A DNA stretch of 64,000 nt. Source: Actinomadura formosensis NBRC 14204. GTDB lineage: Bacteria; Actinomycetota; Actinomycetes; Streptosporangiales; Streptosporangiaceae. Both the position numbers and the translations under genes were made by a program. Shown piece after piece: positions 42,747-51,353 of the stretch. The stretch is taken from positions 1 through 64,000 of the forward strand of contig NZ_BCQQ01000014.1 in the NCBI RefSeq assembly GCF_001552155.1, in the 5' to 3' direction. How positions within the stretch are numbered: the stretch's first letter is position 1; each line of letters starts with the position of its first letter. The notes below the pieces were generated by a model. It was not told where the DNA came from. It was given only the letters and a program-made list of their open reading frames with translations, and did not search any database.

Positions 42747-42868
42747 CCATGGACGCCGACCGGCGCGCCTCCGGCATGCTCTGCCGCACCCGCGGCGAGC
42801 CCGCCGGCGGCACGGCGGCGGTCGTCCCCCGTCCGCCGCGGGGACACGACAGGGAGCGGGGCAGATGA
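42743..42868 (+). CDS. Coupled 41-residue ORF between pknG and the VWA gene
   Basis: The ATG overlaps the pknG stop (ATGA at 42743-42746), and its TGA overlaps the start of the VWA gene (ATGA at 42865-42868). Such double overlap is unlikely by chance and suggests a translated gene or a coupling device. The peptide is basic (MTMDADRRASGMLCRTRGEP then Arg/Pro/Gly), with one Cys and no membrane segment. No family recognised. Confidence 0.5.
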   Translation: MTMDADRRASGMLCRTRGEPAGGTAAVVPRPPRGHDRERGR

Positions 42869-44172
42869 GCGAGTTTCCGGAGTTCACCGTCCGCGTGGAC
42901 CAGAATCCCCACCTTCCGGTCGGCGGACGGGAGATGCACGCGATCGTGTCCGTGGCGGCGCGCTCGTCCGGGACCGGGACCGGGAGCGGCGCGAAGGCGG
43001 CGGAGGTCATCATCATCGACACCTCCGGCTCGATGTCGTACCGGGGGAAGATGGCGGCGGCGAAGCGGGCCGCGCGGGCGGCGGTGAACGTGCTGCGCGA
43101 CGGTGTCCAGTTCGCGGTGATCGCCGGCGCGAACCGGCCGCGGATGATCTACCCCCAGGGGGAGCGGCTCGTCGAGGCGAACGAGACCGCCCGGCGCAGC
43201 GCGGTGAACGCGATCGGACGGCTGGAGGCGGCCGGCGGGACCGCGATCGGGTCGTGGCTGCGGCTCGCCGACCGGCTGTTCACCGGGTACGACGACGCCG
43301 TCAGGCACGCCATCCTGCTGACCGACGGCAAGAACCAGCACGAGTCGGCCGCGGAACTGGACGCGGCGCTGCGCGCGTGCACCGGGCACTTCCTCTGCGA
43401 CGCGCGCGGCGTCGGCACCGACTGGGACGTCGCCGAACTCCGCAAGATCACCTCGGCGCTGCTGGGCGGGTTCCTGGACGTCCCCGACCCCGCCGACCTG
43501 GAGGCCGACTTCCTGGCGATGACGCGGGCCGCGATGAGCAAGGAGGTCGCGGACGTGGTGCTGCGCGTGTGGACGCCGCAGCAGGCGCGGCTCCGGTTCG
43601 TCAAGCAGATGGTCCCGGCCGTGGAGGACCTGACCGGCCGGCGGGTCGAGTCGGGGACGCAGACGGGCGACTATCCGCTCGGCGCGTGGGGCGAAGAGTC
43701 CCGCGAATACCACATGTGCGTCGAGGTGCAGCCAGGCGACGTGGGACGGCAGATGCGGGCCGCGTGGGTGAAGCTCATCGCGGACGACCGGGTGCTCGCG
43801 TCCGGGAACGTCCTCGCCGAGTGGACGGACGACGAGGCCCTCTCGACCAGGATCAACGGCCGGGTCGCGCACCACACCGGGCAGTCGGAACTGGCCGAGG
43901 CGATCCAGGAGGGGCTCGAGGCGCGCCGCGAGGGCGACGAGGACACCGCGACCGCCCGGCTCGGCCGCGCCGTCGTCCTCGCCCGGGAGGTCGGCAACGA
44001 GCAGATCTCCGGCCTGCTCGCCAAGGTCGTGGACGTCGTGGACCCGGTGCGCGGCACCGTGCGGCTGAAACGGGACGTGTCGAAGGCGGATGAGATGTCG
44101 CTCGACACCCGTTCGGTCCGGACCGTCCGCACCCGGCAGGACGACGACGCCGGGAACAGGGCCGGAGGCTGA
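42865..44172 (+). CDS. von Willebrand factor A domain protein of the pknG cluster, 435 aa
   Basis: VWA domain at about 25-215 with an intact MIDAS: DTSGSMS near 52, a Thr in GGTAIGSWL, and the Asp in LTDGKNQH. The C-terminal half alternates beta strands and a helical stretch and lacks membrane segments, so the protein is cytoplasmic. Metal-dependent protein binding is likely. The last third contains many Thr/Ser (TRSVRTVRT) that could be kinase targets, which is an inference. It overlaps the 41-residue ORF by ATGA. Confidence 0.88.
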   Translation: MSEFPEFTVRVDQNPHLPVGGREMHAIVSVAARSSGTGTGSGAKAAEVIIIDTSGSMSYRGKMAAAKRAARAAVNVLRDGVQFAVIAGANRPRMIYPQGERLVEANETARRSAVNAIGRLEAAGGTAIGSWLRLADRLFTGYDDAVRHAILLTDGKNQHESAAELDAALRACTGHFLCDARGVGTDWDVAELRKITSALLGGFLDVPDPADLEADFLAMTRAAMSKEVADVVLRVWTPQQARLRFVKQMVPAVEDLTGRRVESGTQTGDYPLGAWGEESREYHMCVEVQPGDVGRQMRAAWVKLIADDRVLASGNVLAEWTDDEALSTRINGRVAHHTGQSELAEAIQEGLEARREGDEDTATARLGRAVVLAREVGNEQISGLLAKVVDVVDPVRGTVRLKRDVSKADEMSLDTRSVRTVRTRQDDDAGNRAGG

Positions 44173-44177
44173 GGCGG

Positions 44178-44864
44178 ATGCCGGTCTGTCCGTGCGGGCA
44201 CACGTCCGAGGCCGCCGACTACTGCGACGTCTGCGGCGACCTCATCGGGGGCGCCGCACCCGCGAAGCCGCTGGAGACGGGGGTGTGCCCGCGTTGCGGG
44301 ACGCCCCGCTCCGGCCGCTTCTGCGAGGTCGACGGGTACGACTTCGAGACCGGCGCCGGCCACACCGCCGAGCTGCCGGCCGGCCGCGCGGCGCGGGTCG
44401 CGCCGCCGGTGCCGCAGCCGCGCACGGGGAGCGGGCCGCTCGTGTCGGACGGCCCGTCCGCGCTGGTCAGGGCCGACCGCGACTACTTCGACACGGTCGT
44501 CGCCGAGATGGGGCGAGACGCCGCGGACCTCACCTTTCCGCCGTACTGCCCGGAGCGCCGGATCCCGCTGATCGGCGACAGGGTCCGGATCGGGCGGCGC
44601 AGCACGTCCCGCGCGATCCTGCCGGAGATCGACCTGAGCACGCCGCCCCAGGACCCCGGCGTGTCGCATCTGCACGCCGTCCTGCTCGCGCAGCCGGACG
44701 GCACCTGGAACCTCGTCGATCCCGGCTCGACGAACGGCACGACGGTGAACGGCGGCACCGAGCCGATCCCGGTGAACGCGCCGATGCCGATGGGCGACGG
44801 CGACCGCATCCACGTGGGCGCCTGGACGACCATCACGCTGTCCCTGCAGGAGGGCCCGCCATGA
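44178..44864 (+). CDS. Zinc-ribbon/FHA-domain protein (possible GarA-like PknG partner), 228 aa
   Basis: Two N-terminal zinc ribbons (CPCGHTSEAADYCDVCG at 4-20; CPRCGTPRSGRFCEVDGYDF near 38-57), a linker, and an FHA domain from about 115: VRIGRRSTSR, SHLHA near 158 and STNGTTVNG near 178, so the phosphothreonine-binding Arg, Ser, His and Asn are all present. GarA-type FHA proteins have an N-terminal TxxT phosphosite; none is obvious here, so another mode of switching is possible. It overlaps the GlnX-like gene by ATGA. Confidence 0.87.
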   Translation: MPVCPCGHTSEAADYCDVCGDLIGGAAPAKPLETGVCPRCGTPRSGRFCEVDGYDFETGAGHTAELPAGRAARVAPPVPQPRTGSGPLVSDGPSALVRADRDYFDTVVAEMGRDAADLTFPPYCPERRIPLIGDRVRIGRRSTSRAILPEIDLSTPPQDPGVSHLHAVLLAQPDGTWNLVDPGSTNGTTVNGGTEPIPVNAPMPMGDGDRIHVGAWTTITLSLQEGPP

Positions 44865-46375
44865 CGATGAGTCCCGCGCCGCCCGCGGCCCCCGCTCCCC
44901 GGACGGCCGGACCGGGCGCGGCACCGCCGGCGGACCCGCGGCGCGCCGGCCGGCTCGGAACGTTCCTCCGCGGCCGGTGGCTCAAGACGATCCCGGGCCG
45001 TATCCGCGCGCACGTGGTGCTCTGCCTGGCCGCCCTCGTCGCGCTGCTGGCCGTCCTGACCGTGGCGACCGGGAACGCGCGCGACTCCGTCCAGACGATC
45101 GGGCACGACGCGGGCCCGCAGGTCGTGGCGACCGGGACGCTCTACTTCGCGCTCAGCGACATGGACGCGCAGGTGTCCAACATCCTGCTCATCGGGCGCG
45201 AGCACGACCTCGGCATCGGCTACGACGAGTCGCTGCGGGTGTACGAGCAGCGGCGCGCGGAGGCGGACGCGGCGGCGGTGCAGGCCGCGCAGCTCGCCGG
45301 CCGCGACCCGGCGCTGAAACGGACCGTCCAGGAGGTCCTGGACGGCCTCGGCCGGTACGAGCGGCTCGTCGGCCAGGCCATGCAGCTCGACGCCCAGTCC
45401 AACCACGCGCCCGGGGAGCCGCCGGGCCAGGTCGTCGACGCCTACCGGCAGGCCACCGACCTGATGAGGCTGCAACTGCTGCCGAAGGCGTACAACATCA
45501 CGCTCGACAGCGGCGCGCGCGTCCGGCAGTCGTACGAGACGAAGCGGTCGGCGGTGCTGGCGGGCCGCGCGTGGGTCGCCGTCACCGGCGTGGTCGCGCT
45601 GCTGCTGCTGATCGCCACGCAGCTGTACCTGACCCGGACGTTCCGCCGCCTGCTGAACCCGGCGCTGGCGCTGGCGACGCTCGCCACGATCGTGCTGACC
45701 GCGGCCGGGACCGGCCTGCTGACGGCGCACGCGGGCCATATCAGGAAGGCCAAGGAGGACGGGTTCGACTCGATCCTCCAACTGTCGCGGGCGCGGGCGA
45801 TCAGCCACAGCGCGTTCGCCGACGAGAGCCGCTACCTCCTCGACCCGGGACGCGCCGACACCTACGAGCAGACCTACCTCGACAAGTCGCTGTCGGTGAT
45901 CTACCCGGACCTCGGTGACAAGCCCGTCAACCTGGAGAACTACTACGCCGGGCTGGAGCAGAAGGCCGCCGCGTACAAGCCGGGTGAGGGCGCCGTCCCG
46001 TTCCTCGGCTTCTTCGGGGACGAGGCGCGCACCGCCGGCAGGGGGCGCGAAGCGGACGCGCTGGGCAGGACGCTGGAGGCGTACCGGGCCGTCCAGCGCA
46101 ACGACGCGCGGATGCGTCGGCTCGCCGCGTCCGGTGACCGGGCCGGCGCCATCGACGTGCGGATGGGCCGCACGTCCGGCGCCATCCGCGACTTCGACGC
46201 CTTCGACGCGGCGCTCGGCGCGCTGACGGCCGTCCACCAGGACGCCTTCGACACGGCGATCAAGGACGCGGACGGCGGGCTGCGCGGCTGGGACGCCGCG
46301 CCGCCCGCCGCGGCGGCCGTCATCGCCCTTCTGATCATCGCGGGGGTCCGTCCCCGGCTGGCCGAGTTCCGCTGA
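44861..46375 (+). CDS. GlnX-like transmembrane sensor protein, 504 aa
   Basis: After a 45-residue cytosolic Pro/Ala tail come four membrane segments: about 50-68, 240-258, 263-285 and 473-492. Between them lie two external helical domains of about 165 and 180 residues, of the four-helix-bundle sensor type (HDAGPQVVATGTLYFALSDM). This matches the GlnX protein between pknG and glnH in mycobacteria, which passes an amino-acid signal from GlnH across the membrane to PknG. Its partner GlnH follows 17 bp downstream. Confidence 0.82.
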   Translation: MTMSPAPPAAPAPRTAGPGAAPPADPRRAGRLGTFLRGRWLKTIPGRIRAHVVLCLAALVALLAVLTVATGNARDSVQTIGHDAGPQVVATGTLYFALSDMDAQVSNILLIGREHDLGIGYDESLRVYEQRRAEADAAAVQAAQLAGRDPALKRTVQEVLDGLGRYERLVGQAMQLDAQSNHAPGEPPGQVVDAYRQATDLMRLQLLPKAYNITLDSGARVRQSYETKRSAVLAGRAWVAVTGVVALLLLIATQLYLTRTFRRLLNPALALATLATIVLTAAGTGLLTAHAGHIRKAKEDGFDSILQLSRARAISHSAFADESRYLLDPGRADTYEQTYLDKSLSVIYPDLGDKPVNLENYYAGLEQKAAAYKPGEGAVPFLGFFGDEARTAGRGREADALGRTLEAYRAVQRNDARMRRLAASGDRAGAIDVRMGRTSGAIRDFDAFDAALGALTAVHQDAFDTAIKDADGGLRGWDAAPPAAAAVIALLIIAGVRPRLAEFR

Positions 46376-46392
46376 CCGGAGGAGAGCACGCC

Positions 46393-47220
46393 ATGCGCGG
46401 TACCCGAGCCACCGCCGCCGTCCTGACCGCCGCGACGGTGCCGGCGCTGCTTGCGGCCTGCGGTCTCGGCGGCGCCGAGGAGACGTCCGCGGCCGGCAGG
46501 GACTCCCTCGTCATCGGGGTGAAGGGGGACCAGCCGGCCCTCGGCGTCAAACGCCCGGACGGGACGTACGAGGGCTTCGACGTCGATGTCGCCACCTACA
46601 TCGCGGGGAAGATGGGCGTCCCGAAGAGCCGCATCACGTTCCGGACGACGAACTCCTCCGTCCGCGAGGAGGCGCTCGCGAAGGGCACCGTCGACATGAT
46701 CGTGGCGACGTACTCGATCACGGCGAAGCGCAGGATGAAGGTCACGTTCGGCGGCCCCTACTACGTCGCCCACCAGGACACCTTCGTCCGCGCCGACGCC
46801 ACCTCGATCAAGAACGTGCGGGACCTGAAGGACAGGCGGATCTGCCAGGTGACCGGCTCCAACTCCTGGCGCCGCGTCATCGAGGAGCGCAAGGTCGCCG
46901 CGAAGCCGGTCACCGTGGGCACCTACGGCGCCTGCATGGACGCGCTGGCCGCCGGGAGGCTGGACGCCGTGTCGACCGACGACCTGATCCTCGCCGGGTT
47001 CGCCGCCGGCCGTCCCGGACGGATGATCAACGCGCCGTTCACCGACGAGAAGTACGGCGTCGGCCTCAAGAAGGGCGACCTGAAGGGCTGCGAGGAGGTC
47101 AACCGGGCCATCACCGGCATGTACCAGGACGGCACGGCCGAGCGGCTGCTGAACAAGTGGTTCGGCAGGTCGGGGTTGAAGCTGACGACGAGCGTCCCCC
47201 AGTTCGAGGGCTGTACCTGA
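46393..47220 (+). CDS. glnH: GlnH-like amino-acid-binding lipoprotein, 275 aa
   Basis: Lipoprotein signal with lipobox LLAAC (Cys23). The periplasmic-binding fold (PF00497) has the RPDGTYEGFDVDVATYIAGK signature, GTVDMIVATYSIT and the hinge region GTYGACMDALAAGRLDAVST. No ABC permease or ATPase gene is adjacent, which fits a sensor role with the GlnX-like protein rather than transport. In M. tuberculosis the orthologue binds Asp/Glu/Asn. GGAGGAG sits ahead of the ATG. It ends three bases before the converging STAS gene. Confidence 0.88.
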   Translation: MRGTRATAAVLTAATVPALLAACGLGGAEETSAAGRDSLVIGVKGDQPALGVKRPDGTYEGFDVDVATYIAGKMGVPKSRITFRTTNSSVREEALAKGTVDMIVATYSITAKRRMKVTFGGPYYVAHQDTFVRADATSIKNVRDLKDRRICQVTGSNSWRRVIEERKVAAKPVTVGTYGACMDALAAGRLDAVSTDDLILAGFAAGRPGRMINAPFTDEKYGVGLKKGDLKGCEEVNRAITGMYQDGTAERLLNKWFGRSGLKLTTSVPQFEGCT

Positions 47221-47223
47221 GCG

Positions 47224-47577
47224 TCAGGGCGTCGTGGTGGACGGGAACGCGACGATCGCCTCCCGCAGCGTGTCGTAGATCGGGATGAACTTGTCGAGCC
47301 CGGTGATGCGGAAGACCCGCTGGACGCGCGGCGGCAGCGCCACCAGCGCGATGTGGCCGCCGCGCTCGCCGGCGCGGCGGTTTGCGGCGACGAGCGCGTT
47401 CAGGCCCGTCGAGTCGCAGAACGTGACCTCGCGCATGTCGACGACCACGGGCTCGTCCATGTCGACGACCTCGAAGAGGGCCTCCTCGAAGTGCGACCGT
47501 GCCACCACGTCGATGTCGCCCTGTACACGGACGACGGTGCAGCGGTCGTCGCGCATCAGGTTGATGTCGAAGTCCAT
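47224..47577 (-). CDS. STAS-domain anti-sigma-factor antagonist, 117 aa
   Basis: One STAS domain with the SpoIIAA/RsbV signature FCDSTGLNALVAANRRA, in which the Ser is the phosphosite of partner-switching kinases. GAGGTGACC directly precedes the ATG. It converges with glnH. A kinase of the matching HATPase type is truncated at the left window edge, but there is no evidence that the two pair. Confidence 0.92.
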   Translation of the reverse strand: MDFDINLMRDDRCTVVRVQGDIDVVARSHFEEALFEVVDMDEPVVVDMREVTFCDSTGLNALVAANRRAGERGGHIALVALPPRVQRVFRITGLDKFIPIYDTLREAIVAFPSTTTP

Positions 47578-47987
47578 GGTCACCTCACGCCCCACTCCGG
47601 TGGTATCCGGCCATCTCAGGTGACTTCTCAGGATTGCGCACCCGTGCCCGCTTTCCAAGCACTACCCGGGATGGAGGACCTGGCCGTCCGCCCGGGCTCG
47701 GGACCGTAACGCCGTAGCGGACACTCGGCCGGTCCTTGGTCTCAGACTCTACCCGACGTGCCGTCCGGGGCGTCCGATGCGTCCGGGGGTGCCCGGGAAA
47801 CGGAGGCAATAACTTACTCAAGAGAAACTTACTGATAGGTAAGAAATGCCGTTCAATCCTGGTTTGCCGTACTGTGACCTGCGGATGGACCATTTCTTAC
47901 CCGCCTGTACACGCGAAAGGCGGACGGTGACCCGGGCCCGGATCGGCGCAGAGGTTACAGTGGCGGTGGCGAAATTCGGGAGGCTGG
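47578..47987. promoter_or_regulatory. Intergenic region with repeated TTACT motifs
   Basis: An A+T-rich patch at 47808-47850 holds a direct repeat AACTTACT (47811-47818, 47826-47833) and a dyad CTTAC (47828-47832)/GTAAG (47839-47843). TTCTTAC recurs near 47895. The site stands out in a GC-rich setting and could be an operator for the acyltransferase gene downstream. The rest of the 410 bp has no recognised feature. Confidence 0.45.
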
Positions 47988-48659
47988 GTGTTCTACACGT
48001 TCATGACGCGGGTGGTGCGTCCGATCCTCTGGCTGCTGTTCCGGCCGCGCGTCATCGGGGGTGAGAACGTACCGGGCTACGGGCCGCTGATCGTGGCGAG
48101 CAACCACCTGTCGTTCATCGACAGCTTCATCATCCCGCTCGCGGTCCCGCGCCCCGTCACCTACATCGCCAAGGCCGACTACTTCGAGGGCGGCGGGCTC
48201 AAGAAGGGCTTCGTCCGCTGGTTCCTCACCAACCTCGGCCACGTCCCCGTCCGCCGCGGCGCCCGGCGCGCCGCGATGGGCGCGCTGGAGCAGGCCGCCG
48301 AGGTCCTCGACAACGCCGGCGCGTTCGCGATCTACCCGGAGGGCACCCGCTCCCCGGACGGGCGGCTCTACCGCGGCCGGACGGGCATCGGCTGGCTCGT
48401 CCTCCAATCGGGCGCCCGCGTCCTGCCGGTCTCCCTCGAAGGCACCGAGAAGATCCAGCCGATCGGCGCCGGCCTCCCGCGCGTCTTCGGCCCGCGCCCC
48501 ACCGTCCGGATCGGCCCCCCGATGGACTTCTCCCACTACCGCGACCTGCCGCCCGCCAAGGCACGCCGGGCGATCACCGACGAGATCGTGGAGACCATCC
48601 AGAAGATGTCCGGCCAGGAGTACGCCGGCGAGTACAACGAACGCGCCGAACAGAGCTGA
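47988..48659 (+). CDS. 1-acyl-sn-glycerol-3-phosphate acyltransferase (PlsC-like), 223 aa
   Basis: Catalytic NHLSFID (His-X4-Asp) near 38, the GHVPVRRG block near 84, PEGTRSPDG near 119 and a fourth block VLPVSLEG. Length is normal for the family. It transfers acyl chains to lysophosphatidate at the membrane. The first 20 residues are an amphipathic hydrophobic helix. GTG start with GGGAGGC ahead. The Gln/Glu-rich tail (KMSGQEYAGEYNERAEQS) is typical of actinomycete copies. Confidence 0.92.
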   Translation: MFYTFMTRVVRPILWLLFRPRVIGGENVPGYGPLIVASNHLSFIDSFIIPLAVPRPVTYIAKADYFEGGGLKKGFVRWFLTNLGHVPVRRGARRAAMGALEQAAEVLDNAGAFAIYPEGTRSPDGRLYRGRTGIGWLVLQSGARVLPVSLEGTEKIQPIGAGLPRVFGPRPTVRIGPPMDFSHYRDLPPAKARRAITDEIVETIQKMSGQEYAGEYNERAEQS

Positions 48660-48755
48660 CGGCGCCGCCCGCTCCGCTCCCCTCCGGCCGCCGGGTTCAC
48701 GCGAGGGCGTGTCGTCCGGGGGGACCCGCCCTCTCCGGGCCGTAATGTCGCGGGC

Positions 48756-49448
48756 ATGGCGCACAGGCTCCTCCCGATCGTCCTGCTGGCGACGTCCGCC
48801 GCCGCGGCCGCGTGCGGCGCCCACGGCGCACGTGCGCGCGAGGTGCGCGGCACCGCCCCCGCCGAGGTCGCGGCCCTCGGCTTCACCTCCGATCAGCTCG
48901 CCCAGGCCCTGCTCGCCGAGGCGTCCGGCTACCGGCGGGCCGGGGAGCCCGACTCGGGCGAGTACGGGTCCCTGAAGGCCATCCAGAACGCCGCCAGGCT
49001 GCAGCGGGAGGCCACCCTGGACAAGCCCGCCTGCGGGACGAGCCGTCCCGGCGGCACCGTGGACGGCGACGTCCCCGCGGCCCTCGTCTCCTTCGCCGGC
49101 GCCGGCCGGACCGCCACCGAGACCCTGATGAGCATGTCCGCGGCCGACGCCGAGAAGCAGATCAACGCCCGCGTTCCACCCGGCTGCCTGAGGTTCCGCA
49201 CCAAGATCGGCGCCCAGTGGTCCGAGCACCGTGTCGTGGAGACGCCGAGGGGCGACATCGGCGAGGGCTCCCGCACCGTCGGCGTCGCCACCGCCAGCGG
49301 CAACGCCCGCGCCCGCACCTGGTACGTCGTCTTCCGCGGCCGCGGCTACCTCGGCACCGTCACCGTCTTCGGCTCCACCATCGGCCATGCCGACGCCGAA
49401 CGCCTCGCCCGCGAGGCGTACGCCCGAGCCGAACGCGTCCTGCCCTGA
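48756..49448 (+). CDS. Lipoprotein of unknown function, 230 aa
   Basis: Signal peptide with a lipobox-like ATSAAAAAC (Cys20). The mature part is a mixed helix/strand domain with two further cysteines (PACGTS and PPGCLRF) that may pair. ARTWYVVFRGRGYLGTVTVF and HADAERLAREAYARAERVL resemble the sensor-like ending of actinomycete lipoproteins with a PknH-sensor-type fold, but this is only a resemblance. No operon partner is evident. Confidence 0.68.
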   Translation: MAHRLLPIVLLATSAAAAACGAHGARAREVRGTAPAEVAALGFTSDQLAQALLAEASGYRRAGEPDSGEYGSLKAIQNAARLQREATLDKPACGTSRPGGTVDGDVPAALVSFAGAGRTATETLMSMSAADAEKQINARVPPGCLRFRTKIGAQWSEHRVVETPRGDIGEGSRTVGVATASGNARARTWYVVFRGRGYLGTVTVFGSTIGHADAERLAREAYARAERVLP

Positions 49449-49536
49449 GTGCGGGGGCGCGGGGACAGCGGATACGGTTCGGCTACACGGGGTCGCGCGA
49501 GGCGGCTCCCGGCGCGTCGTTCTCCGGGAGAGTCGG

Positions 49537-49740
49537 TTGATCGGTAAGGAAGGGCGGGTGACCGGCCGGATCGGCCCGGGGCTGGTCGGCGAGGTCATGA
49601 TCCCGATCCGGGGCGGTGTCGAGGCGTTCTACGCCCACCCCGTCGACCCGCGGGACGAGATCGGCGTCGGGGCGATCGTCGTGGTGGTCGAGTACCACCC
49701 GCCCCGGACGGTGTACGTGGCGCCCGCGCTGCCCCAGTGA
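49537..49740 (+). CDS. Small NfeD-like OB-fold protein, 67 aa
   Basis: The segment LIGKEGRVTGRIGPGLVGEV through VGAIVVVVEYHPPRTVYV is the soluble C-terminal OB domain of NfeD proteins without the membrane part. The TTG start, six bases after GGGAG, is preferred; the frame stays open 306 bases upstream through the preceding lipoprotein gene, which is a shadow. It lies 119 bp before the flotillin gene. NfeD and flotillin commonly work together in membrane microdomains. Confidence 0.7.
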   Translation: MIGKEGRVTGRIGPGLVGEVMIPIRGGVEAFYAHPVDPRDEIGVGAIVVVVEYHPPRTVYVAPALPQ

Positions 49741-49859
49741 CGCGCTGGCCCGAAGTGGTCACCGGCGGGGAGAACCGAACACGCGGCCCGCACGTCTGAG
49801 GGAAAACGCGGACGGGGCGCTGCACGCCGGCCGCACCCGACATCTGAAGAGGAGGCCGC

Positions 49860-51197
49860 ATGCCCGTGCTCGCCGTGGCGATCGGTGTGGTCGTCGCCGT
49901 CATCGTATTGATCGTCTTGTTCAAGATGGTCTGGCGGGTCGCCGAGCCGAACGAGGCTCTGATCATTTCCGGGCTCGGTGCCAGGTCCAAGCCGATCGAC
50001 GGCGTGGACAGCCTCGGATTCAAGATCGTGACGGGTAAGGGGACGTCCGTCCTGCCCGGTTTCCAGGTGGCGCGGCGGCTGCGGCTCGACAGCCGCGCCG
50101 CCAACCTCGAAGTGAACTGCGTGACGCAGCAGGGCATCCCGGTCAAGGTGCGCGGCGTGGTCATCTACAAGGTCGGGGACGACTTCGTCTCGATCGCCAA
50201 CGCCGCCCGGCGGTTCCTTGAGCAGCAGTCGTCCATGGACGGCGCGATCCACGAGCTGTTCACCGGCCACCTCCGCTCCATCATCGGCAACCTCACCGTC
50301 GAGGACCTGATCCTCAACCGGGAGCGGCTCACCAGCGAGACCCGCAGTTCCGCCGCCGACGAGATGAGCAAGCTCGGCCTGGTCGTCGACTCCCTCCAGA
50401 TCCAGGAGATCGACGACGAGACCGGCTACATCACCAACCTCGGACGTCCGCACGCCGCCAAGGTCGCCGCCGCCGCCCGCATCGCCGAGGCCGAGCGCAA
50501 CCAGGAGGCCACCGAGCGCGAGCAGGAGACCGAGCGGCAGAACGCCGCGGTCATCCGCGACACCGAGATCAAGAAGGCCGAGTACGAGGGCCAGGTGCAG
50601 CAGGCCGCGCAGCAGGCCCGGCAGGAGGTCATCCTCAAGGAGACCCGCAACGCCGAGCTGGAGGCGGAGCGGACCGAGAAGCGGCTGGAGAGCGAGATCC
50701 GCAAGCCCGCCGACGCCCGCGCGTACGAGCAGGTGAAGCTGGCCGAGGCCGAGCGCGAGGAGCGCATCGCGCAGGCCCAGGCCACCGCGACCGAGATCCA
50801 GCTGCGGGCGGAGCGCGAGGCGGAGGCCACCCGCATCCTCGGCCAGGCCGAGGCCGACGCGATCCGGCAGAAGGGTCTCGCCGAGGCCGAGGCGATCAAG
50901 GCCCGTGCGGAGGCGCTGGCGGAGAACACCGACGCCGTCATCGCCCAGCAGCTCGCCGAGCAGTGGCCGCAGATCGTCGAGGCCGGCGCGGGCGTGTTCG
51001 GCAACGTCGACAACATGGTCGTGCTCAACGGCGCCGAGGGCATCGAGGACATGCTCGCCAAGGCCCTCACGCTCGGCGGAACCGGCCTCGGCGTCGCCCG
51101 CCAGCTCCTCGCCAACCTGAACACCCAGCCCGCCGCCAACGGCCACAACGGCGCCACCCCGGCCGTCCCCGCGGTGGAGATCCCCAAGGAGGACTGA
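49860..51197 (+). CDS. Flotillin-family (SPFH/Band 7) protein, 445 aa
   Basis: One N-terminal membrane segment (VLAVAIGVVVAVIVLIVLFK at 3-22), an SPFH domain to about 185, and a long Glu/Ala/Arg coiled coil (200-340) with flotillin-type EA repeats (AEAERNQEATEREQ, QAEADAIRQKGLAEAEAIKA). A Gly-rich end follows. It scaffolds membrane microdomains. GAGGAGG six bases ahead fixes the ATG. It follows the NfeD-like gene and is closed by a strong hairpin. Confidence 0.93.
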   Translation: MPVLAVAIGVVVAVIVLIVLFKMVWRVAEPNEALIISGLGARSKPIDGVDSLGFKIVTGKGTSVLPGFQVARRLRLDSRAANLEVNCVTQQGIPVKVRGVVIYKVGDDFVSIANAARRFLEQQSSMDGAIHELFTGHLRSIIGNLTVEDLILNRERLTSETRSSAADEMSKLGLVVDSLQIQEIDDETGYITNLGRPHAAKVAAAARIAEAERNQEATEREQETERQNAAVIRDTEIKKAEYEGQVQQAAQQARQEVILKETRNAELEAERTEKRLESEIRKPADARAYEQVKLAEAEREERIAQAQATATEIQLRAEREAEATRILGQAEADAIRQKGLAEAEAIKARAEALAENTDAVIAQQLAEQWPQIVEAGAGVFGNVDNMVVLNGAEGIEDMLAKALTLGGTGLGVARQLLANLNTQPAANGHNGATPAVPAVEIPKED

Positions 51198-51210
51198 CCG
51201 CTCCGCCACG

Positions 51211-51238
51211 AAAGGCCCGGCCCCGGCCGGGCCTTTCT
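51211..51238 (+). terminator. Strong terminator after the flotillin gene
   Basis: AAAGGCCCGGCC (51211-51222) pairs completely with GGCCGGGCCTTT (51225-51236), 14 bases after the stop, and ends in TTTCT. The A and T ends make it usable on both strands. Confidence 0.88.
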
Positions 51239-51353
51239 GGCGCGGTGCGCCCGGCTTTCCGGTGCCCGGCGGATCAGGCCGTCCCCACTCATCTCGAAGG
51301 CCGGCCGGGGCTTCTTGGTGTTACCGGCCGGTCACGCCCACTAAGTTCGATGC

